Below are positions 1 through 7,525 of a stretch of DNA of 64,000 nt, in pieces (within the stretch, counting starts at the first letter, position 1; every line of letters begins with the position of its first letter). A program made the position numbers and the translations under genes. Origin of the DNA: Bacteroides ihuae. Lineage in GTDB: Bacteria > Bacteroidota > Bacteroidia > Bacteroidales > Bacteroidaceae. The notes beneath the pieces were generated by a model. That model saw only the letters and a list, made by a program, of their open reading frames with translations, was not told the DNA's origin and made no database searches. The stretch covers positions 992,001 to 1,056,000 of the forward strand of contig NZ_FNVX01000005.1 in NCBI RefSeq assembly GCF_900104585.1, written 5' to 3'.

Positions 1-939
1 TTTGAAAGCATTACTGAAATTATAAGTATATTGCGCAGAAGCATTCCAACCATTGTTTTTAAAAAAGTCTGATTCATTATTATACCTGGCTTTTTTATTC
101 AAGCCGGGTTGCATTTCTCCAGATCTTAGATAGAGTTCATCATCTTCAGCATTGTATATATCATGCTCCATATTGTCGGGCAAACCTATTTCTGTTCCAT
201 AGAAATCACGGTTGAACCCTCCACGAACATCAATACTGCTTTTGTTAGTGAGCATCCCTCCTAAGGCCAGATATCCGGAAAAACGTTTATCTCCATTGTT
301 TCTCCATCCGTCCTGATTTGAAAAATAGAAGTTAGTTTGATAATTAATAGGGCCAAACAATGTTCCTCCCATCCCCATTGCTGCTCTTCTTTCATTCCAA
401 CTGCCATAACTAAGGAGTGCATTGACTGACTTGCGTGCTTCAGGAGATTTGCGAACAATATTGATCACCCCTCCTACAGCAGATTGACCGTAAAGTATTG
501 AAGCAGGACCTTTGAGTAGTTCAATCGATTCGACCATTGATAAATCAGGAAAAGGGTAGGAATTGTCTATAGATGATCGTTCATCTCTAGCTCCATCTAT
601 CATGATAATAGAGTTATTAAATCCTCGAATACTAATTTGCTGAAAACCTCCATAAGATGTTTGTATCCTAACTCCCGGAAGATATTTTGCAGCATCTTGA
701 ACGTCTTGTATACCTCGTTGTTCTATTAGCTTTTTCGAGACAAAGTTGGTTGATACCGGCATGAATTTTACAGGAGCATCTAATCTCAGAAAATTCATTT
801 TAGTTTTCTGCTTTGTAGAAACAGTAACCTCATTAATATGGATAATAGTGTCTGAAAAATTGGTGTACTTGTTTTGTGAGTAGATATAGTTAGCACTTAT
901 AGAACACAAAAAAAACAGTGAAATATATTTCTTATACAT
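1..939 (-). CDS. TonB-dependent receptor, siderophore-receptor-like (C-terminus cut by window edge)
   Basis: Outer-membrane TonB-gated importer. The visible 313 residues begin MYKKYISLFFLCSIS (a signal peptide ending near residue 22), then a short TonB-box-like stretch, then a plug domain (about residues 40-150). The plug has the family signatures IRGFNNSIIMIDG, ELLKGPASILYGQ and GGVINIVRKSPEA, after which the beta-barrel begins and runs off the left end of the window. The plug resembles the siderophore-type receptor subfamily more than SusC; the true ligand is unknown. The start is the ATG at 939-937. It lies 20 bases after the stop of the exported chelatase and is the third gene of a leftward operon headed by a cobalamin riboswitch. 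A corrinoid, cobalt or tetrapyrrole ligand is therefore plausible, but that is inference from position only. Confidence 0.88.
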   Translation of the reverse strand, partial: MYKKYISLFFLCSISANYIYSQNKYTNFSDTIIHINEVTVSTKQKTKMNFLRLDAPVKFMPVSTNFVSKKLIEQRGIQDVQDAAKYLPGVRIQTSYGGFQQISIRGFNNSIIMIDGARDERSSIDNSYPFPDLSMVESIELLKGPASILYGQSAVGGVINIVRKSPEARKSVNALLSYGSWNERRAAMGMGGTLFGPINYQTNFYFSNQDGWRNNGDKRFSGYLALGGMLTNKSSIDVRGGFNRDFYGTEIGLPDNMEHDIYNAEDDELYLRSGEMQPGLNKKARYNNESDFFKNNGWNASAQYTYNFSNAFK

Positions 940-959
940 GATTTGTCGTTTGTAGAGAA

Positions 960-1877
960 TTAATCTTTCTCTATTGCGTAATGTTTCTTTTTATCAGTGA
1001 TGCTGATCAACTTATGTTTTAGGAAGAAGCGTGCGTGGTCAATGAATAGATTCTGAATTTCAGGAATCTCACCTAATCCTTGCATCCGTACTGATACTCG
1101 CATTCCTTCTTTCTCAAGCGCTTGTTTCCAATCTATGGATATGTCATTGTTGGCATGATCTCCAGCCACAAACATAAAGGGAATGAGTGTCACTTCTTTT
1201 TCACCGTTGCGCTTCAATTGTTCCAACAGATCATCGAATGACGGATAGCCTTCTATTGTACCGATATAAAAGCCTTTATATCCCTCGGCTTTCAGCATAT
1301 AGTCCATCATTGTGTACGAAGATGTACTAGGCGTATACGTGCCATGACCTACCAGTACAGCAACTCCTGAGTTAGGTTTGTTCGTATTCAAAATGGCTGC
1401 TACCTGGCGATAGTCGTCAACCGTATAAAGCAACGGATTGCCAATGCGAATATCTTTAAAGAGAGGTGCAGCTTGAGCTACCTCGATACGCAAAGCTTCC
1501 ATTTCAATACCTTCAATAATATTGGTGGATTGTACGATGATGTGTGTAAACCCTTCTTTATGAAGTTCATTAAGGGCTTCGGTAGGAGAGAGTTTATTAT
1601 CACCACGAGCTTTTATGCGTCTCATCACAATACGTGAGGTCCAGGCCTCACGCATTGTTAGCTCTGGAAAAGCAGTAGCCATCTTCTTGTTGATGGCATC
1701 AATGGTCAGTGCACGTGTATCATTATACGTTGTGCCAAAATGTACCATTAGTATGGCGGCCTTGTCGCCGGGTTGCATAGTTGTCAACATGTCCGATTCT
1801 ATAAAATTTCCTTTTTCGCTGGCTTGACTTATAGCCGCAAATACCAATGCCATAAAAAGCATTATTGTTTTTATCAT
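960..1877 (-). CDS. cbiK: Exported CbiK-type cobaltochelatase-like protein
   Basis: Related to anaerobic sirohydrochlorin cobaltochelatase CbiK (class II chelatase fold). I take the ATG at 1877, which overlaps the upstream stop as TGATG; a GTG one codon earlier is possible but less likely. Residues 1-20 form a signal peptide (hydrophobic run ending AISQAS), so the enzyme should act in the periplasm or at the outer membrane, unlike a biosynthetic cytoplasmic CbiK. Catalytic-type residues are present: His178 in VGHGT, Glu209 in GTIEGYPS and His241 in FVAGDHANND. Length (305) fits the family plus a signal peptide. It lies between two TonB receptors under a B12 riboswitch. P. gingivalis IhtB is a known surface chelatase-like protein paired with a TonB receptor, so metal insertion or removal on an imported tetrapyrrole is possible; cobalt loading is the default family function. 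Confidence 0.85.
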   Translation of the reverse strand: MIKTIMLFMALVFAAISQASEKGNFIESDMLTTMQPGDKAAILMVHFGTTYNDTRALTIDAINKKMATAFPELTMREAWTSRIVMRRIKARGDNKLSPTEALNELHKEGFTHIIVQSTNIIEGIEMEALRIEVAQAAPLFKDIRIGNPLLYTVDDYRQVAAILNTNKPNSGVAVLVGHGTYTPSTSSYTMMDYMLKAEGYKGFYIGTIEGYPSFDDLLEQLKRNGEKEVTLIPFMFVAGDHANNDISIDWKQALEKEGMRVSVRMQGLGEIPEIQNLFIDHARFFLKHKLISITDKKKHYAIEKD

Positions 1878-4111
1878 CACTTTTTGAATTTGAGTAGGAG
1901 ACTTACATAAACGGTGCGCCCCGGAGTAAGAGTAGCATAGTTTACTCCGTAAGGACGATCATCCTTGTAATTGAAAATATTATTGATACCTAACCCCGGT
2001 TCAATAAGGAAGTTCTTAAAGCCATCGAATGTGTGACGAGTATTAAGATTCCAAAGGCCAAAACCGGGTGCCGATTCATCAACACCACTCGACTGTTGAA
2101 AACGTTTGCTCTGCATACGCCCATTGATATTAATGTTCAGTTTATAAGCATTCCACGAATGCACCCAGTTGCCGGTTACACTGCCTGTATGCCGAATACT
2201 ACGCTCTATAGTACTCCAAATACCTTCCTGATCTTTTCCACGGGCATAAGCAAATGTATATCCACCTCCGAGTGAAAAGCCATAACCCAAATAAGCGTTT
2301 AAGTTTGTCTCAAATCCCTTTACCATAGCTTTATCCAGATTTCTATACTCTTTATACGTCTTCAACTTCTTAACAGCCTGTGCACCAAAAACAGTAGTAG
2401 CTTGATCAATAATAGCTTGTTTCTCTTCTGCGCTCATGGCAGAAAGCAAAGTACTCTTTGCACTAATCATATCATCAATAGAATTGATGTATGCAGTAGC
2501 GGATGCCGTAAAACGACTATTCACATACTCTATATTGAATGAACCATAATGACTTTTTTCCGGTTTAAGAGTCGTATTTCCCACCGTTATTGTGCTACCA
2601 CTTTTCATGTAATAATAATAAAGTTCATCAAGTCCCGGAGCACGAAAACCACCTGAGTAAGATGCCCGTAGGTTGAAATCACCCAACCGATACATCAGCG
2701 AAACCTTTGGGGTTAAATGGTTCCCGGCTGTTTCATGATGAACGTAGCGCAGCCCTACTATGGCTTCCAGATCTTTTAATAAATGAATTTCTTCCTGCGC
2801 ATACACAGAACTTGTATAGACGTTTTTATCTACTAATGCGTCGGGGCGTTTGAGTGCTTCATTGATATATTCTAGTCCTATCACACTTTTAAAACCTTCG
2901 GAATGCTTAAACACTCCTTTCAGATTGGCATTGTAGTAGTGTTGCCTTTTCACCATATTTTTGTCATCAATCTTGTAATCACCGCTTTCAACAAGATACT
3001 TGTAGGCCGTTTCATAATTATCATTGGTCACGTCCAAATTCAAATAAGAAGCATTGCCCAAGAGATATTTAGCACCTACACCCAGATTATACGATTTGTA
3101 AGCTAAGTTGTAATCATATCCAGCTACGGGACGATCGGTGAGTCGATTGTAATATCCCCCTTCTGTATATAGAGACAACTTACTGGTAGGCTCGAAGGTA
3201 AACTTCTGATTCACTACGTTTGCATAGTAACCCGAAGTATTTGATTTTTCTGTAGCTTCTCCATCTTCATCAAGAGCATTCTGTTGCCAACCGTCTGCTT
3301 GCTGCCGTCTATAAGAAGTATATGAACCAAATTTCTTAGTAGTTACGTCTGCACTAATGCCTTGAGTAAACTGGCCGTATTCCTCAAAATGCGTGTCGGA
3401 AGTAACGGTGAGTAAGTTCTTAGGATTTTCTGTGATGATGTTGATGACCCCCGCAATGGCATCCGAACCATAGAGAGCAGAGCCGGCACCTTTCAGAATC
3501 TCTATTCGCTTCACGTTGTTCATGTCGATGCGAGCAAGGTCGATATTGTTGGACGTATCTCCCGTAAGCTTTTTACCGTTGATAAGGATCAACACGTATT
3601 TGTTGCTTAATCCATTCATCATCAGATACGAACCCATTGCATTGCTCGAAAAAGAGAGAGACGGTTGCAACATGGTCATTGCACCCTGAAAGTCAGTCAC
3701 GCCCGCCTTCTTGATATCAGCAGAGCTAATTACCTCAATGGGCACAGGTGTTTCTTTTAGTTTGTGGTGTGTTCCTGTTCCGGTAACCACCACTTGGTCT
3801 AGGTTAATGTAGGTGCTTCGTAATTTAATCACCACGTTTTCTTTGCTGCCATTCACTTTTAGAGTAGTAGGACTGTAGTCTAGGCAGCTGGCACGCAATA
3901 GATACTCTCCATCTTTCACATTTTTTAGTAAAAATTCTCCTTTGCTGTTTGTGGCGCAGCCCATAGTAGTTTGCTCGAGGCGAACACTGGCCCCTTTCAC
4001 GGGTTTTCCCGTTTCGGCATTAATAACCATTCCGCTTAGCGTGATCTGCGCAAGCGAACTCATTACAACACAACCTCCTAGGAGGATTGTCAGTAAGCAT
4101 CTTTTCTTCAT
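1877..4111 (-). CDS. btuB: BtuB-like TonB-dependent outer-membrane receptor (probable corrinoid importer)
   Basis: A 744-residue TonB-dependent receptor. Order: signal peptide (1-21), carboxypeptidase-regulatory-like beta-sandwich (about 22-100, with GMVINAETGKPVKGASV) typical of Bacteroidetes receptors, plug (about 110-220, with EILKGAGSALYGSDAIAG and GVINIITENP), then a 22-strand barrel ending in an aromatic/Lys tail (VYVSLLLKFKK). Vitamin B12 specificity is inferred from the cobalamin riboswitch directly upstream on the same strand (4182-4390), and from the chelatase that follows with a one-base overlap. It is the first gene of the leftward operon btuB-like, cbiK-like, second receptor. Start ATG is at 4111-4109, about 70 bases after the riboswitch B12 box. 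No BtuG-type lipoprotein or BtuFCD transporter is visible in this window. Ligand could also be another metal-tetrapyrrole. Confidence 0.88.
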   Translation of the reverse strand: MKKRCLLTILLGGCVVMSSLAQITLSGMVINAETGKPVKGASVRLEQTTMGCATNSKGEFLLKNVKDGEYLLRASCLDYSPTTLKVNGSKENVVIKLRSTYINLDQVVVTGTGTHHKLKETPVPIEVISSADIKKAGVTDFQGAMTMLQPSLSFSSNAMGSYLMMNGLSNKYVLILINGKKLTGDTSNNIDLARIDMNNVKRIEILKGAGSALYGSDAIAGVINIITENPKNLLTVTSDTHFEEYGQFTQGISADVTTKKFGSYTSYRRQQADGWQQNALDEDGEATEKSNTSGYYANVVNQKFTFEPTSKLSLYTEGGYYNRLTDRPVAGYDYNLAYKSYNLGVGAKYLLGNASYLNLDVTNDNYETAYKYLVESGDYKIDDKNMVKRQHYYNANLKGVFKHSEGFKSVIGLEYINEALKRPDALVDKNVYTSSVYAQEEIHLLKDLEAIVGLRYVHHETAGNHLTPKVSLMYRLGDFNLRASYSGGFRAPGLDELYYYYMKSGSTITVGNTTLKPEKSHYGSFNIEYVNSRFTASATAYINSIDDMISAKSTLLSAMSAEEKQAIIDQATTVFGAQAVKKLKTYKEYRNLDKAMVKGFETNLNAYLGYGFSLGGGYTFAYARGKDQEGIWSTIERSIRHTGSVTGNWVHSWNAYKLNININGRMQSKRFQQSSGVDESAPGFGLWNLNTRHTFDGFKNFLIEPGLGINNIFNYKDDRPYGVNYATLTPGRTVYVSLLLKFKK

Positions 4112-4138
4112 TGATGTTTGTTAAAGAAGTTAATAAAT

Positions 4139-4390
4139 AGCATTCCTGACCCCGGGAATACTTTATTAATATGGTTTGCTTGGCAGGTTTCCTGACTATC
4201 CCCATAGAAGAGCGACCTTCCCGTATCCGTTGTAAATGGATACAGTGGCGTATTTGGAATGCTCTCTTTATTTACTCTTAATTGGAATAAGAGTTTTGGG
4301 TTTTACAGTAGCGGGCACTGTTCCGGATTCACACCGGATTCCCTTTTATGCAACGTGCAGAATGCTCATTACATCACCAAAGCGGGGCAA
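4139..4390 (-). promoter_or_regulatory. Cobalamin (B12) riboswitch controlling the btuB-like operon
   Basis: Read on the minus strand, 4309-4346 carries the aptamer core: GGGAATCCGGTGTGAATCCG, then ACAGTGCCCGCTACTGT. The conserved B12 box AGTCAGGAAACCTGCC is at 4197-4182. Between the B12 box and the start codon is an 8-bp hairpin (arms 4155-4162 and 4139-4146) with loop CGGGGTCA. That loop could make the usual kissing contact with the ACCC of the aptamer L5 region (inference). No T-run follows, so control is probably at translation of the first gene. Cobalamin binding is expected to reduce expression of the import operon. Confidence 0.92.
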
Positions 4391-4395
4391 AGTTA
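4388..4395 (-). promoter_or_regulatory. Promoter -7 box for the riboswitch-btuB operon
   Basis: The minus strand reads TAACTTTG, an exact TAnnTTTG match, placed so that transcription would begin near 4381, just before the aptamer. The -33 element is weak. It lies 11 bases from the oppositely oriented box for the synthase gene. Confidence 0.6.
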
Positions 4396-4406
4396 TTAAT
4401 TTATTT

Positions 4407-4414
4407 TATATTTG
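4407..4414 (+). promoter_or_regulatory. Promoter -7 box for cobyrinate a,c-diamide synthase
   Basis: TATATTTG matches TAnnTTTG exactly and puts the transcript start near 4421, about 23 bases before the ATG. That leader is too short to hold a riboswitch, so this gene is not under the neighbouring aptamer. The -33 element is poor (GGGG at the expected place). Confidence 0.55.
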
Positions 4415-4443
4415 CATTCTCTTTACTTAAGTAATGTAAATCA

Positions 4444-5799
4444 ATGAAGTCACACATTCTTATAGGTGCAGCCTCTTCAGGAAGCGGCAAAACAACCTTT
4501 ACGCTCGGATTACTCAAAGCCCTCCGCAAGCGAGGATACGCCGTACAACCCTTTAAATGCGGACCCGATTACATCGATACGCAACATCATGCACTAGCTG
4601 CCGGACAACCCTCCGTTAATTTGGATACTTGGTTAGCGTCCGAGGAACATGTTCAGCAACTCTATAGTAGATACGGAGCAGAGTCTGATATCTCTGTCAC
4701 TGAAGGTGTAATGGGGCTTTTCGACGGATATGATGGCATGCATGGCAGTAGTGCTGAGATAGCCAAATTGCTACACATTCCCGTAGTGTTGATACTCAAT
4801 GCTCGCTCAATGGCCTATTCTGCAGCTCCCATCTTGTACGGGTATAAACATTTCCATCCCTCAATACGCATAGCAGGAGTCGTCTTTAATCAAGTGGCAG
4901 GAGAGAGCCACTACAGTTATCTACAGCAAGCATGCAAAGATGCCGGTGTAGAATCTTTGGGTTATCTGCCTAAACGGAGTGACATTGAAATACCCTCTCG
5001 TCATTTAGGCCTTACGCTCGAAGAAAATTTTCGTTTCGACGCTTTTACCGACCGTATAGCTGATTTAATTGAAGAATTTGTTGATGTAGATCGATTATTG
5101 CAATTAGCCTCTCTGGAGTTGGAAGTTCAGTCAGATAAAAAGGCATCTTCACAGGCCACAATACAGTCTTTAGGAAATGCCCGTGAAGCTAAAAACAGAG
5201 AAAACTATCAGAATAATCCTTCTATTATTAGAATAGCTGTGGCCAAAGACGAAGCGTTCAACTTTACCTATTACGAAAACATCCGTCGGCTAGAGGCCTT
5301 GGGCAAAGTAACTTATTTCAGCCCGCTACGAGACACGGCATTGCCCGCCGAAACGGATTTCGTTTACCTTCCCGGTGGATATCCGGAGTTTTTTCTGCCT
5401 ACACTAAGTAATAACATCAGCATGCTTCAATCCATAGAAACCTATGTAAGGGCAGGAGGGAAGCTACTAGCCGAATGTGGAGGGATGATGTATCTCTGTC
5501 GCACGATCACTGGAATGGACGGAATAAAGCATCCCATGGCAGGTATATTAGAACAAGATGCCACCATGGATGGTATGAAGTTGCACTTAGGCTATCGAAG
5601 CCTGACTTACAAAGACATTCCTCTTCGGGGACACGAGTTTCATTATTCACGCCTCACCAATGCACTACCTTCTGTCACGATCCAATATAACGCAAAAAAC
5701 ACTGCAACGGGCACTGCGCTCATTCGCTACAAAAATGTGATAGCAGGCTATACTCATCTATATTGGGGTGAACAAAACATTCTCGATTTATGGAAATAA
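4444..5799 (+). CDS. cbiA: Cobyrinate a,c-diamide synthase
   Basis: ATP-dependent amidation of the a and c acetate side chains of cobyrinate with glutamine as nitrogen donor; cytoplasmic, in corrin ring synthesis. The N-terminal half is a DTBS/CobB-type P-loop domain (GAASSGSGKTTFT at residues 8-20, FKCGPDYIDT at about 38-47). The C-terminal half is a class I glutaminase-like domain with the nucleophile Cys near residue 345 (AECGGMMYL) and the His/Glu side near GHEFHYSR; it ends YTHLYWGEQN. Length 451 is normal. It is divergent from the B12-import operon and convergent with the efflux gene. In cobalamin producers it normally sits in a cob/cbi cluster; here it is alone next to uptake genes, so the rest of the pathway is elsewhere or absent. 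Confidence 0.95.
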   Translation: MKSHILIGAASSGSGKTTFTLGLLKALRKRGYAVQPFKCGPDYIDTQHHALAAGQPSVNLDTWLASEEHVQQLYSRYGAESDISVTEGVMGLFDGYDGMHGSSAEIAKLLHIPVVLILNARSMAYSAAPILYGYKHFHPSIRIAGVVFNQVAGESHYSYLQQACKDAGVESLGYLPKRSDIEIPSRHLGLTLEENFRFDAFTDRIADLIEEFVDVDRLLQLASLELEVQSDKKASSQATIQSLGNAREAKNRENYQNNPSIIRIAVAKDEAFNFTYYENIRRLEALGKVTYFSPLRDTALPAETDFVYLPGGYPEFFLPTLSNNISMLQSIETYVRAGGKLLAECGGMMYLCRTITGMDGIKHPMAGILEQDATMDGMKLHLGYRSLTYKDIPLRGHEFHYSRLTNALPSVTIQYNAKNTATGTALIRYKNVIAGYTHLYWGEQNILDLWK

Positions 5800-5853
5800 G
5801 TCTAATTGATTAAGACATTGATAGAAGGATAGCATATAGTGCTAATGAAACTA

Positions 5854-5890
5854 AAAGGCCTAAGCATTTTTAGAAAACATTTAGGTCTTT
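5854..5890 (+). terminator. Possible terminator after cbiA
   Basis: An imperfect hairpin (AAAGGCCTAAGCAT pairing with ACATTTAGGTCTTT with a few wobbles) lies 55 bases after the stop, followed by TTTC and A-rich sequence. A further copy of TAGGTCTTT follows at 5901. The T-run is weak. Confidence 0.4.
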
Positions 5891-5979
5891 CAAAAAAACG
5901 TCTAGGTCTTTAAGAGTAAGGATCTCTGCGGGAATGAGCACATCACTTCTTAATTTAATCTTTTACTCAATTTGCTTTT

Positions 5980-7191
5980 TTACTTCTGTATTGGATTGCT
6001 TTTTTTCATGTTGGGCAAGAAATAGGTAACTAAACCTAATAAAGGCATGTAGGCACATAGTTGATAAACATAATCAAGCCCTTTTGTATCAGCAATATTG
6101 CCCAATACAGCAGACGCTACACCTGCAATACCGAAAGCCAGGCCGAAGAATAAGCCCGAGATAAGTCCAAGTTTCATCGGCAATAACTCTTGCGCATAAA
6201 CCAAAATAGCAGAAAAGGCAGAAGATAAGATTAATCCGATACAAATACTGAGCGCACAGGTCCAAAAGAGATTGGCGTGAGGCATCAGTAGTGTAAAAGG
6301 GGCTACGCCCAAAATAGAAACCCAAATGACATATTTACGCCCTATACGATCGCCTATGGGACCACCTAGTAATGTGCCAACTGCGGCAGCAAACAAAAAG
6401 GTGAAAAGATAAAACTGCGAAGCTTGTATGGATACACCGAATTTATGCATCAGATAAAAGGTATAGAAGTTCGTAAGACTAGCCATATAGACATATTTAG
6501 AGAATATAAGAACCAAAAGAATAAGTAATGAGATTATTATTTGATTCCTCGAAAAAGGTGATTCTACCTTCACCTCAGATTCTCGCCTTCTTTTGCCTGC
6601 TATCTGCAACACTCTTTTATACCATCGACAAATGGGTATCATGATTATCATGGCCAATACAGCAAGAATGGAAAATAGAGCAATATGTTGTTGGCCATAA
6701 GGAGCAATAACAAGAGCAGCAAGTAGAGGTCCTAAAGACCCTCCTAAATTACCGCCTACCTGAAATAATGATTGGGCCAACCCACGCTTTCCACCAGAAG
6801 CCAATGAAGTGAGTCTAGAAGCTTCAGGATGCAGAATAGATGAACCAATACCTACTAAAAATACAGAAATGAAAACTAAGTGTAAGCTATCGGCAAAAGC
6901 TAACACCATCAATCCGATTAAAGTGAATCCCATACCGATAGGCAGAAACCAAGGGTTCGGTTTTTTATCAAGATATACACCTACGAAGGGCTGAAATACA
7001 GATGCTGAAATCTGATAAACTAACGTGATAAGTCCAATTTGGGCAAAACTGAGTGATAGACTATCTTTAAGCAATGGATAAATGGCTGAGATTAGAGATT
7101 GTAGCGTGTCGTTCAGCATGTGAGAGAGACTTAATGCCAATAGAATACCAAATGCTGTTCCTCTGGCAGTGTTGTGTTGCAGATTGTTCAT
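5980..7191 (-). CDS. fsr: MFS efflux pump, fosmidomycin-resistance (Fsr) family
   Basis: A 12-helix major facilitator of 403 residues in the inner membrane. The N-terminal half matches the Fsr family closely: HMLNDTLQSLISAIYPLL (about 24-41), QPFVGVYLDKKPNPW (about 67-81), GIGSSILHPEASRL (about 114-127) and AQSLFQVGGNLGGSLGPLL (about 139-157). Members export fosmidomycin in Escherichia coli when over-expressed; the natural substrate here is unknown. A loop of about 25 charged residues (200-215, KRRRESEVKVE) separates the two six-helix bundles. It is monocistronic, convergent with cbiA and divergent from the trehalose gene. Confidence 0.92.
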   Translation of the reverse strand: MNNLQHNTARGTAFGILLALSLSHMLNDTLQSLISAIYPLLKDSLSLSFAQIGLITLVYQISASVFQPFVGVYLDKKPNPWFLPIGMGFTLIGLMVLAFADSLHLVFISVFLVGIGSSILHPEASRLTSLASGGKRGLAQSLFQVGGNLGGSLGPLLAALVIAPYGQQHIALFSILAVLAMIIMIPICRWYKRVLQIAGKRRRESEVKVESPFSRNQIIISLLILLVLIFSKYVYMASLTNFYTFYLMHKFGVSIQASQFYLFTFLFAAAVGTLLGGPIGDRIGRKYVIWVSILGVAPFTLLMPHANLFWTCALSICIGLILSSAFSAILVYAQELLPMKLGLISGLFFGLAFGIAGVASAVLGNIADTKGLDYVYQLCAYMPLLGLVTYFLPNMKKSNPIQK

Positions 7192-7225
7192 GTTACCTAT
7201 ATCTTATAACTATAATAAAAAGGCA

Positions 7226-7256
7226 CAAAGTTACATTTATTTTTTGTTTTTTGAAA
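7226..7256 (-). promoter_or_regulatory. Promoter of fsr
   Basis: The minus strand shows TAACTTTG (7233-7226) with TTTC 19 bases upstream (7256-7253), one base off TTTG. Transcription would start near 7219, a 28-base leader. Confidence 0.6.
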
Positions 7257-7327
7257 AAACGAGTATGATATATACTCTTTGTTGAGCGTTTCTTTATTTC
7301 GTAATTGTAGATTTTATCATTTAAAGA

Positions 7328-7358
7328 TTTGATTTTTCATGAGAAAAAGGTATATTTG
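7328..7358 (+). promoter_or_regulatory. Consensus Bacteroidetes promoter of the trehalose gene
   Basis: TTTG (7328-7331), a 19-base spacer and TATATTTG (7351-7358) match the consensus perfectly. The predicted start is near 7365, leaving a leader of about 160 bases before the coding region. A 9-bp inverted repeat (7360-7368 with 7393-7401, AACAAACCG/CGGTTTGTT) covers the start site and may be an operator or a 5' stem. The rest of the 7192-7525 gap shows nothing further. Confidence 0.8.
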
Positions 7359-7525
7359 CAACAAACCGATATTTAATACCCAAAAACAATTACGGTTTGT
7401 TTCGAAGATTTTAGCTCTTTTTCTAATAACATCACTTCTCTTTAAAGAAAACACATCTCAAGGTTACACGGTATACTGAGCTTGCTGAAAAGACATCTTG
7501 TGATTATGAATTAATATATAAATAT

